From contig CAMDBM010000003.1 of assembly GCA_945889085.1 (NCBI GenBank), forward strand, positions 23,036 to 87,035: 64,000 bases of DNA, given 5' to 3'. Under the pieces are notes generated by a model, which worked only from the letters and a program-made list of their open reading frames with translations, did no database searches and was not told where the DNA came from. The number at the start of each line of letters is the position of its first letter. Within the stretch, counting starts at the first letter, position 1. Positions 57,802-64,000 of the stretch are shown here, piece after piece. A program made the position numbers and the translations under genes. Source of the DNA: WLJO01 sp945889085. Lineage in GTDB: Bacteria; Actinomycetota; Acidimicrobiia; Acidimicrobiales; Ilumatobacteraceae.

Positions 57802-58204
57802 CGCGCCTTGCGAGCAGGTCCGTGAGGAGCGTTCGATCGGTGCGGAACGTGAGCGTCTCCAGTGCGTCGCCCGGGAGGAGCCACAGCCGTTCCGCCACCT
57901 CCTTGCCGTCCGGCTCCTCGTTGCGTTCCGCCACGAATTCCATCTCCCAGAACAGCACGAACTTGTCCCGGTCGCCGACGTGGTAGATCAGCAGCCCGGC
58001 GAACCCACCGAGTTCGACGTCCACTCCGAGCTCCTCGGCAACCTCGCGCACGGCACACGCCCGGAATCCCTCGCCGGGCTCCACCTTGCCTTTGGGCAGC
58101 GAGATGTCCCCGCCGTAGCGGAGCCTGCGCACCACGCCGAGACGCCGTTCGCCATCAACGGTTCGCCACACGATCCCGCCCGCAGCGAGGATGTCGCTCG
58201 GCAT
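57794..58204 (-). CDS. MutT-like Nudix hydrolase
   Basis: A 136-residue Nudix protein with a perfect box: GKVEPGEGFRACAVREVAEE followed by LGV (Gx5Ex7REUxEExGU). The N-terminal AAGGIVWRTVDGERRLGVVRR and LPKGKVEPGE resemble the actinobacterial MutT1/ApnA-type group that hydrolyses 8-oxo-dGTP or diadenosine polyphosphates. Its ATG overlaps the upstream yyaL-like stop by one base (TGATG), so it is coupled. Confidence 0.9.
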   Translation of the reverse strand: MPSDILAAGGIVWRTVDGERRLGVVRRLRYGGDISLPKGKVEPGEGFRACAVREVAEELGVDVELGGFAGLLIYHVGDRDKFVLFWEMEFVAERNEEPDGKEVAERLWLLPGDALETLTFRTDRTLLTDLLARRVR

Positions 58205-60183
58205 CAGCGGGCCACCAGTTGGGTGCGGAGTTGCTCCACCGAATCCGACGGCGTCAAGCAGGCGTACTTGCGGCACACGTAGGCGAAACCCTCCGCCCGG
58301 TGTTGCCACAGCGGCGACTCGAACTGCTCGCCCCACGCGAGCACGCCGTAGGGCAGGAACTCGCGCTGTACCGCGGACACGAGGTCCGGGCGGTTCCCCA
58401 CAACGGCAACCTCCCCGAGGCCGTGGTGGTGCATGGCGACAGCAACGAGAAGGTTTGCGAATGCGGTTGGAGCGTTGTGGGCCACCCGACCGAGCAGTTG
58501 CAGGATTCGGTCCGCGTGGTGCTCGTAACGCGATTCGCCCGTGAGCGCAGCGAGTCGGTAGAGCGCAACCGCTGCCGCCGAGTTGGCAGAGGGCGTTGCA
58601 TTGTCGAAGACGTCCTTCTGGCGCACGACGAGCGCATCGACGTCGTCCGCAGTGGTGAAGACCCCGCCGCGCTCGGCATCCCAGAAACGGTCGAGCAGTT
58701 GGTCTGCGCACTCCCGGGCGAGCCCGGTCCATCGGGCCTGCCCGGATGCCTCGCCGAGGCGGGTGAATGCATCAACGAGGTGCGCATAGTCGGCAGCGAG
58801 CGCGTGGTGTCTGGCGCCGCCGTCGGCTTGCCACGACCGCATCCACCTGCCATCGGCCTGGCGGAGCGCACCGACGAGGAACTCACCGTTCCTGACGGCC
58901 GCGGCGAGCCAGTCCGGTCGCTGGAAGGCGGACGATGCCTCGGCGAGCGACGCGAGGAACATGGCGTTCCATTCCGCAAGGACCTTGTCGTCGAGTCCGG
59001 GCCTCGGCCTCTGGCCGCGTGCCTCGAGCAGCAACAACCGAGCCTCGTTCATCTCGGGTGTCCGAGCAAGGTGGCCCCGGGCGTGCATGCGGTTCAGGAT
59101 GTTGGAGCCCTCGAAGTTTCCTTCCTCGGTAACCCCGAACCACGCGAGTGCGGCGGCCGAGAGATGCTTGGGCAGGGCGGCGCGGATCTGGGCGACGCTC
59201 CACAGGTAGAACCAGCCCTCGTGACTGTGTCCGTGGTCGTCGAGGCTGTCGGCGTCCTCGGCCGAGTAGAAGCCACCCTGCTCGTGCGAGAGGTCCCGCA
59301 GCACGTACTCGATGATCTCCTCGGCGACCTGGCGCCACCGGTCGTGCCCGAACACCTGCCAGGCGTGAACGTACAGCCTCAGCAGCAGGGCCTGGTCGTA
59401 GAGCATCTTTTCGAAATGCGGTACGAGCCACTTCTCGTCCACCGAGTACCGGGCGAACCCCCCACCGAGATGGTCGTACACACCGCCGCTCGCCATTGCG
59501 TCGAGCGAGGTGGTGATCACCTGCTCGATCCCTGCGTCCCTCGTCTCCACGTAGGCGCGGATCAACAGGTCGAGGTTCATCGTTGCGGGGAACTTCGGGG
59601 CGACGCCGAAACCTCCCCATTCGGGGTCGAACGTCTCCGCGAGTTGCTGCATGGCGTGGGTGACCACATCTGCGCCGGGAAGTTTCGAGTCCGGCTCGAT
59701 CCGGCTCGAGCGGCGAATGGCGTCACCGAGCGCAGCGATGTTGGTATCGATGTCGGTGCGCTTGTTGTGCCAGGCGTCGTCGACTGCTTCCATCAGCTTG
59801 AGGAAACCGGACTTGGGGAAATAGGTGCCCCCGTAGAAGGGGGACCCGTCGGGAGCGAGAAAGACCGTCATCGGCCATCCGCCGCGCTGGGTGAGCGCCT
59901 GCACGGCGTCCATGTAGACGGCATCGACGTCGGGGCGCTCCTCGCGGTCCACCTTGACGTTCACGAAGAGACGGTTCATCACACCCGCAACCTCAACGTC
60001 CTCAAAGCACTCGTGTGCCATCACGTGACACCAGTGGCAACTGGAGTACCCGACGGAGAGCAGCACCGGAACGTTCCGGGCCCTGGCCTCGTCGAAGGCC
60101 TCCGTACCCCACGGGTACCAGTCCACCGGGTTGTCCCGGTGCTGGCGCAGGTAGGGGCTGGTCTCGTTCGCGAGGCGGTTCAC
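58204..60183 (-). CDS. YyaL/SSP411-family thioredoxin-domain protein
   Basis: A 659-residue DUF255 protein. The N-terminal thioredoxin-like domain begins NRLANETSPYLRQHRDNPVD and has CHWCHVMAHECFED with a CxxC pair, then VKVDREERPDVDAVYM. The C-terminal two thirds form an (alpha/alpha)6 barrel like N-acylglucosamine epimerases (GGVYDHLGGGFARYSVD, EKMLYDQALLL, GFYSAEDADSLDDHG). Its physiological role is unknown. I chose GTG 60183 because TACCGT lies 7 bases upstream and the start then matches homologues (M-NRL); GTG 60192 is the alternative. Confidence 0.88.
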   Translation of the reverse strand: MNRLANETSPYLRQHRDNPVDWYPWGTEAFDEARARNVPVLLSVGYSSCHWCHVMAHECFEDVEVAGVMNRLFVNVKVDREERPDVDAVYMDAVQALTQRGGWPMTVFLAPDGSPFYGGTYFPKSGFLKLMEAVDDAWHNKRTDIDTNIAALGDAIRRSSRIEPDSKLPGADVVTHAMQQLAETFDPEWGGFGVAPKFPATMNLDLLIRAYVETRDAGIEQVITTSLDAMASGGVYDHLGGGFARYSVDEKWLVPHFEKMLYDQALLLRLYVHAWQVFGHDRWRQVAEEIIEYVLRDLSHEQGGFYSAEDADSLDDHGHSHEGWFYLWSVAQIRAALPKHLSAAALAWFGVTEEGNFEGSNILNRMHARGHLARTPEMNEARLLLLEARGQRPRPGLDDKVLAEWNAMFLASLAEASSAFQRPDWLAAAVRNGEFLVGALRQADGRWMRSWQADGGARHHALAADYAHLVDAFTRLGEASGQARWTGLARECADQLLDRFWDAERGGVFTTADDVDALVVRQKDVFDNATPSANSAAAVALYRLAALTGESRYEHHADRILQLLGRVAHNAPTAFANLLVAVAMHHHGLGEVAVVGNRPDLVSAVQREFLPYGVLAWGEQFESPLWQHRAEGFAYVCRKYACLTPSDSVEQLRTQLVAR

Positions 60184-60190
60184 GTCGTTC

Positions 60191-60196
60191 ACGGTA
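60191..60196 (-). promoter_or_regulatory. -10 box TACCGT, leaderless yyaL-like gene
   Basis: On the - strand TACCGT is followed by 7 bases and the GTG at 60183. Confidence 0.45.
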
Positions 60197-60237
60197 CCGA
60201 GCAACCCCCGGGAGTGCCGGTGCGTCGCGTGTTGCGC

Positions 60238-61365
60238 TCAGGCCGGGGGTGTGTCCCGGACGAGCTCGTTCCGGCGGATCTTGCCGACGGCCGTCTTCGG
60301 GATGGCATCCACCATCACCAGTTGACGGGGGGCACAGTAGGCCGGGAGCGATTCCTTGACGAGGGCGCGGAGCTCATCAAGGGTCGGGGCATTGGTGCCG
60401 CTGCGAGTTGCCACATAGGCGACCACGCGCTGCCCCCACTCATCATCTGCTACCCCCGCCACGGCGGCATCGGCCACCGACGGATGCGCGAGCAGCAGGC
60501 GCTCGACAGTTTCCGGCCACACCTTCTCGCCGCCGGTGTTGATCAGTTCGCCTCGTCTGCCGTGGACGGTGAGGCGGCGCGTCCCGTCCCGTTCCACCCA
60601 CTCGCCGAGGTCCCCGGTGGCGAGCCAACCGTCGGCGTCCTTCGGGTCGCCCACGTTGCGGTAGGTCCGCAGGAGCATCGGTCCGCGCAGGTGGATCTGG
60701 CCCTCAGCATCGATCCGAACGTCGACACCCTTGAGCGGTACGCCGCTGTACACGCAGCCGCTGCCGGTCTCGGTCATCCCGTACGTCGTATAGCAGTGCG
60801 ATGGCATGTCCTCGGGCGGCTTGGCTCCACCGACGAGCAGGACCCGGAAGCGGTACGGATCGATCCGGGCGAACGCCGTCGGCACAAGGCTCGCGAGCGT
60901 TGCGCCCGACCCCATGGCGAGCGCTGCGTCGAACGCCGGCAGCACGGTGAGCCGTGTCCCGGTGTGCAGCGCCTTGGTGATCACCGAGAGGCCACCGACG
61001 TGCGCAACTGGGAGACACGCGAGCCAGTGATCGTCCTGCTCGATTCCGATCCGGTCGGTGGTCGCCTCGGCCGATGCACGAACGGCATCGTGAGTGAGCA
61101 CCACGCCCTTGGGCTCGCCCGAGGTGCCGCTGGTGGCGATCACCACGGCGTCGCCCGGCTCGACGGGGCGGGAATTCGCAACCGGGGTATCCGACGTTGC
61201 GGTGCGGATGACCGAGGGAGCCATCGCCTCGACGATGCGCAGCGCTGCCGCGCGGGGGAGGCGCTGATCGAGGACGAATGCGGCGTCCCCATCGTCCCAG
61301 GTGCGCCTGAGCGCATCAACGAACTCCGGGCCGCCAGGGAGGTCGAGCACGATGAGTTCGTTCAT
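60238..61365 (-). CDS. menE: o-Succinylbenzoate--CoA ligase, MenE-like
   Basis: A 375-residue ANL-superfamily adenylating enzyme. P-loop VVIATSGTSGEPKGVVLTHD near 80-99, then PVAHVGGLS, YGMTETGSGCVY, ATGDLGEW, and the catalytic lysine in PKTAVGKIRRNEL near the end. The short length and neighbours menA, menH and menD point to MenE, which activates o-succinylbenzoate for menaquinone synthesis. The ATG at 61365 starts at MNELIVLDLPGG. It is divergent from menA with a 45-base gap. Confidence 0.88.
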   Translation of the reverse strand: MNELIVLDLPGGPEFVDALRRTWDDGDAAFVLDQRLPRAAALRIVEAMAPSVIRTATSDTPVANSRPVEPGDAVVIATSGTSGEPKGVVLTHDAVRASAEATTDRIGIEQDDHWLACLPVAHVGGLSVITKALHTGTRLTVLPAFDAALAMGSGATLASLVPTAFARIDPYRFRVLLVGGAKPPEDMPSHCYTTYGMTETGSGCVYSGVPLKGVDVRIDAEGQIHLRGPMLLRTYRNVGDPKDADGWLATGDLGEWVERDGTRRLTVHGRRGELINTGGEKVWPETVERLLLAHPSVADAAVAGVADDEWGQRVVAYVATRSGTNAPTLDELRALVKESLPAYCAPRQLVMVDAIPKTAVGKIRRNELVRDTPPA

Positions 61366-61396
61366 GGCGATACCAGTCAACCCTCTCCCGGCCGCG

Positions 61397-61402
61397 TAGC
61401 GT
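61397..61402 (+). promoter_or_regulatory. -10 box TAGCGT, leaderless menA
   Basis: TAGCGT is followed by 8 bases and the GTG at 61411. The same hexamer is used by the acyl-CoA dehydrogenase and moxR genes. Confidence 0.5.
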
Positions 61403-61410
61403 CAATCCCC

Positions 61411-62271
61411 GTGAACCCGTGGATTCTCGGTGCCCGCCCCCGCACGCTCCCTGCCGCCGTGGTCCCCGTGGCAATCGGAGCCGCCGCCGCGGTCGGGGTC
61501 GGTGGGGCCGATTGGTGGCGGACGGCGCTCGCCTTGGTCGTGTCGCTCGCACTGCAGATCGGCGTGAATTACGCGAACGACTACAGCGACGGGGTGCGCG
61601 GTACCGACGACGTCCGGGTGGGCCCCGCTCGGCTCGTGGGTGGTGGGCTCAAGCCGGCCGCAGCGGTGAAGCGGGCGGCGTTCGCTGCGTTCGGAGTTGC
61701 TGTCCTCGCGGGTGGCGTGCTCGTGGTGTTCGTCGGCTGGCAACTGATCCCGGTGGGGGTGGCGGCCGTTGCTGCCGGTTGGTTCTACACGGGCGGCCCC
61801 AAGCCGTACGGATACCTCGGCCTCGGGGAGATCTTCGTATTCGTCTTCTTCGGCCTCGTTGCAACGGTTGGCACGACATACGTGCTGGTCGAGCAGGTCA
61901 CGTGGATAAGCGTGGTCGCCGGTTGCGGTGCGGGTTCGCTCGCTTGTGCGTTGCTCGCCGTGAACAACCTCCGGGACATCCCCACGGATCGGGTCAGCGG
62001 CAAGAGGACCCTCGCCGTGCGCCTCGGCGATGCGTGGACGCGCGTGTTCTACATCTCGCTCGTCGGCGGGGCATTCGCTGCGGTGGTTGCGTGTGGGGTC
62101 TCGCGCCCGTGGGCCCTCCTCGGGCTCGCGTCGATCCCGCTGTCGATCCCGCCGATCAAGGTTGTGCGGCGCGGCGCCACGGGTCGCGAACTGATCGAGG
62201 CGCTCGGGGGAACGGGCAGGCTCCAGATGATGTACGGCCTCGCGTTCGCCGTTGGGCTCGCGCTCGGCTGA
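61411..62271 (+). CDS. menA: 1,4-dihydroxy-2-naphthoate polyprenyltransferase
   Basis: A 286-residue UbiA-family membrane enzyme that attaches the polyprenyl tail to dihydroxynaphthoate, forming demethylmenaquinone. About eight helices. Substrate motifs: NYANDYSDGVRGTDD (first Asp-rich, NxxxDxxxD) near 51-65 and NNLRDIPTDRVSGKRTLAVR (second) near 186-205. N-terminal ILGARPRTLPAAVVPVAIG is typical of MenA. GTG start with a leaderless promoter. It converges with menH with a 3-base gap. Confidence 0.95.
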   Translation: MNPWILGARPRTLPAAVVPVAIGAAAAVGVGGADWWRTALALVVSLALQIGVNYANDYSDGVRGTDDVRVGPARLVGGGLKPAAAVKRAAFAAFGVAVLAGGVLVVFVGWQLIPVGVAAVAAGWFYTGGPKPYGYLGLGEIFVFVFFGLVATVGTTYVLVEQVTWISVVAGCGAGSLACALLAVNNLRDIPTDRVSGKRTLAVRLGDAWTRVFYISLVGGAFAAVVACGVSRPWALLGLASIPLSIPPIKVVRRGATGRELIEALGGTGRLQMMYGLAFAVGLALG

Positions 62272-62274
62272 CGC

Positions 62275-63006
62275 TCAAGCAGTTTGCTGCAGCCACCCGC
62301 GCAGGGCAGCGATGAAGGCCTGCGGATTCTCGAGGTGTGCGGCGTGTCCGGCCCCGTCGAGCAACACGGTGGTTGCTGGGCCCCCCACGAGCGGCGCCAT
62401 CTCGAGCGCCAGGTCAGCGAACTTCGTATCGAGCGCGCCGGCCATCAGCAGCACGGGCATCCGTAGTTCGGCCAGACGGGTCCACAGGTTGTCCTGCGAA
62501 CCGGTCCCGCAGGTGCGCAGGCTGCCAGCGAGTCCGTCGACGGAGTTCCGCCGGCGGTCGTCCTGCTGCGATGCCTCCGTCGGGAGGTGTTCGAACAGGG
62601 GGTTCGACAACCACCGCGTCAGGAAGGCGTCGACCCCGTCGCGCTCGATCGACTGTGCGAGCGCCTCATCGCTCTGTCTGCGTGCCTCGCGCTCCTGCGT
62701 GTCGCGGATGCCGGGGGTTGCCCCGAGCAGGATCAGACGCTCGACGAGATCGGGGCGGGCGAGTGCCGCATGGAGCGCGATCCGTCCGCCCATCGAGTAA
62801 CCGACGTAGGTCGCCCGTCCGCAGAGCGCGGTCATTGCCCCGGCAGCGTGCCAGAGATCCGGTGCGGGTTGGCGGGAGTCCCCGTGGCCGGGCGAATCCG
62901 GGGCGAGTACCTCGAAATCTCCGGCAAGGTCCGCCGCGATGGCATTCCAAGAGTTACCGGTCTGCGTGAAACCGTGGAGGAGCGCGAGCCGCGGACGACT
63001 GGTCAC
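62275..63006 (-). CDS. menH: Alpha/beta hydrolase, MenH-like
   Basis: A 243-residue alpha/beta-hydrolase. LALLHGFTQTGNSWN forms the oxyanion region, the nucleophile is Ser in VGYSMGGRIAL near 93-103, and the His is in DGAGHAAHLENP. HGFTQTGxSW and PGHGDS are typical of MenH, which makes SHCHC by removing pyruvate in menaquinone synthesis. The menD and menE genes nearby support this. The GTG start directly follows the stop of the upstream oxidoreductase gene. Confidence 0.87.
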   Translation of the reverse strand: MTSRPRLALLHGFTQTGNSWNAIAADLAGDFEVLAPDSPGHGDSRQPAPDLWHAAGAMTALCGRATYVGYSMGGRIALHAALARPDLVERLILLGATPGIRDTQEREARRQSDEALAQSIERDGVDAFLTRWLSNPLFEHLPTEASQQDDRRRNSVDGLAGSLRTCGTGSQDNLWTRLAELRMPVLLMAGALDTKFADLALEMAPLVGGPATTVLLDGAGHAAHLENPQAFIAALRGWLQQTA

Positions 63007-63711
63007 TCAGGTCCCGCAGGCATCGTCGGAGCAGGTCTCGCCGCCCCCGTCTGTGGGGGCGGTCGACTCGACGAGCAGTTGTTCTACGCGACGGAGCACG
63101 TTGATGAAGGTGTCTGCGTCCTGTGCCCCGGGCACGGTCCAGCGTCCTTCGAACACGAACGTGGGAACGGCAGTGATGCCAAGGTCCGTTGCCTGTTCGA
63201 GGTCTGCCTGGACCTCTGCCAGGCCGAGTTCGCCCTCGAGGACTCCGGCAATCGCCGCTGGGCTCAGCCCCGCCTCGCCGGCGATCCGGGCGAGGGTGTC
63301 CGGATCACCAACGTTGTCGCCGTCCACGAAGTACGCCTGCAGCAGGCGCTCCTTGAGATCAACCTGCACGGTCTCACCGCCCTCGTGCTCGGCAGCCCAG
63401 AGCAGGCGGTGGGAGAGCAGCGTGTTGGCCCTCTGGGCGCGCTCAAGGTGGAAGTCGAGGCCACTGTCGGCGGCAACCCTGGTGACGTGCTGCATGATCT
63501 CGTCGGCCTTCTCGAAGCCGCCGAACTTCTTCGCATAGGCATCTCGTACGGGCATGGACGACCCCGGCGACGCCGTCGGGTCCAGCTGATACGGGCGGAA
63601 AACGATCTCAATCTCGTCGCGGTGCTCGTAACCTTCAAGGGCCTGCTCGAAGCGACGCTTGCCGATGTAGCACCACGGACAGATCACATCGGACCAGATC
63701 TCCACTCGCAT
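63007..63711 (-). CDS. DsbA/FrnE-family thiol oxidoreductase
   Basis: A 234-residue thioredoxin-fold protein with no signal peptide, so cytoplasmic. The active site is CPWC in DVICPWCYIGKRRFEQAL near 8-25, an inserted helical domain follows, and ITAVPTFVFEGRW carries the cis-proline. A second pair, C-x4-C (TCSDDAC), lies at the extreme C-terminus, as described for Deinococcus FrnE. It starts at ATG 63711 with TATCGT 7 bases upstream and is cotranscribed with menH. Confidence 0.9.
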   Translation of the reverse strand: MRVEIWSDVICPWCYIGKRRFEQALEGYEHRDEIEIVFRPYQLDPTASPGSSMPVRDAYAKKFGGFEKADEIMQHVTRVAADSGLDFHLERAQRANTLLSHRLLWAAEHEGGETVQVDLKERLLQAYFVDGDNVGDPDTLARIAGEAGLSPAAIAGVLEGELGLAEVQADLEQATDLGITAVPTFVFEGRWTVPGAQDADTFINVLRRVEQLLVESTAPTDGGGETCSDDACGT

Positions 63712-63718
63712 ACCTGAC

Positions 63719-63724
63719 ACGATA
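63719..63724 (-). promoter_or_regulatory. -10 box TATCGT, leaderless FrnE-like gene
   Basis: On the - strand TATCGT is followed by 7 bases and the ATG at 63711. It would drive the FrnE-like gene and menH, back to back with menD. Confidence 0.5.
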
Positions 63725-63738
63725 CGACGCAACGCAAC

Positions 63739-64000
63739 ATGCCTGTGAACCCCGCCGCCACCTTCTGCGCAACCCTCGTCGACGAATGGGTGGTTGCCGG
63801 CGTTTCGGCCGCCATGGTGGCACCCGGATCCCGCTCCACCCCCATGGCGCTCGCACTGGCCAACCATCCCGGTATCCAGTTGGAGATCTTCCACGACGAG
63901 CGCTCGGCGTCGTTTGCCGCTCTCGGTCACGGATTGGCAACGGGCAGGCCGGCGGTCGTTCTCTGCTCGTCGGGCACGGCCGGCACGCACTTCCACGCCG
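63739..64000 (+). CDS. menD: SEPHCHC synthase MenD, N-terminal part (runs off the window)
   Basis: The first 87 codons of a thiamine-diphosphate enzyme that joins 2-oxoglutarate to isochorismate in menaquinone synthesis. Visible: an N-terminal helix (AATFCATLVDEWVVAG), VAPGSRSTPMALALANH, FHDERSASFAALGHG with the cofactor-activating Glu, and VVLCSSGTAGTHF, all matching the N-terminal domain of MenD. Start taken as ATG 63739; GTG 63745 is an alternative. The open frame continues past the edge. Confidence 0.88.
   Translation, partial: MPVNPAATFCATLVDEWVVAGVSAAMVAPGSRSTPMALALANHPGIQLEIFHDERSASFAALGHGLATGRPAVVLCSSGTAGTHFHA

Noticed and set aside
57862..62271. A 1469-codon open frame on the + strand through the yyaL-like and menE genes
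   Set aside because: Only the last 287 codons (menA from GTG 61411) are real. The rest is antisense to two clear genes on the - strand, has no domains and arises from the GC-rich codon pattern.

Overview
This window is GC-rich chromosomal DNA of an actinobacterium. Actinobacterial markers include a WhiB protein, a PimB-type mannosyltransferase followed by SRPBCC and ROK genes, an MtrA/MtrB/LpqB-like set, DUF3040, SepF, a Wag31-type DivIVA and a bacterial proteasome activator (Bpa/PafE). The gene order and divergent versions of common proteins suggest a deep-branching lineage such as Acidimicrobiia; that placement is inference. I see no rRNA, tRNA, insertion sequence, prophage or CRISPR array. 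The window is a compact, vertically inherited core region, and its last gene (menD) runs off the right edge.

Layout. 14-6885 (+): whiB-like gene, trpD, an NYN-domain coiled-coil protein, queG, a PimB-like glycosyltransferase, a membrane protein, an SRPBCC protein and a ROK glucokinase. 6905-14984 (mostly -): pyrophosphatase, glycerol kinase, phosphofructokinase, MtrAB with a miniature LpqB-like lipoprotein, and an inositol-monophosphatase-family enzyme; one ACT-domain gene reads +. 15067-23914: a Nudix hydrolase, dinB and DUF3040 (+), a TgpA/DUF58/MoxR operon (-), then an acyl-CoA dehydrogenase, a small protein and an HNH endonuclease (+). 23945-27859 (+): an overlapping operon of an LplA-like ligase, an FAD oxidoreductase, DUF1365 and a cyclopropane-fatty-acid-synthase-type methyltransferase.

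28167-44172 is the division and cell-wall (dcw) cluster: mraZ, rsmH, ftsL, ftsI, murE, mraY, ftsW, murG, murC, murB, ftsQ, ftsZ, yggS, sepF, divIVA. murF and murD are missing from their usual places. The mraZ promoter carries three TGGGN-type repeats at exact 10-base period, which look like MraZ boxes, and the mraZ-rsmH gap holds a 127-base element able to form a 31-pair stem capped by two hairpins. 44227-55709 holds ileS, a lysine-repeat DksA/TraR-like protein without zinc-finger cysteines, lspA, rluD, an Rrf2 regulator, a phosphodiesterase, bpa and dnaE. 55847-60183 holds two unknown proteins, a nitroreductase, a MutT-like Nudix protein and a YyaL-type protein. 60238-64000 is a menaquinone locus (menE, menA, menH, menD) with a FrnE/DsbA-like oxidoreductase inside it.

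Two themes run through the window. First, neighbouring genes very often overlap by ATGA or GTGA, implying translational coupling. Second, at least twelve transcription units have a -10-like TANNNT (mostly TAGCCT or TAGCGT) ending 6-8 bases before an ATG or GTG with no Shine-Dalgarno sequence, the signature of leaderless mRNAs. I used this pattern to choose several starts.
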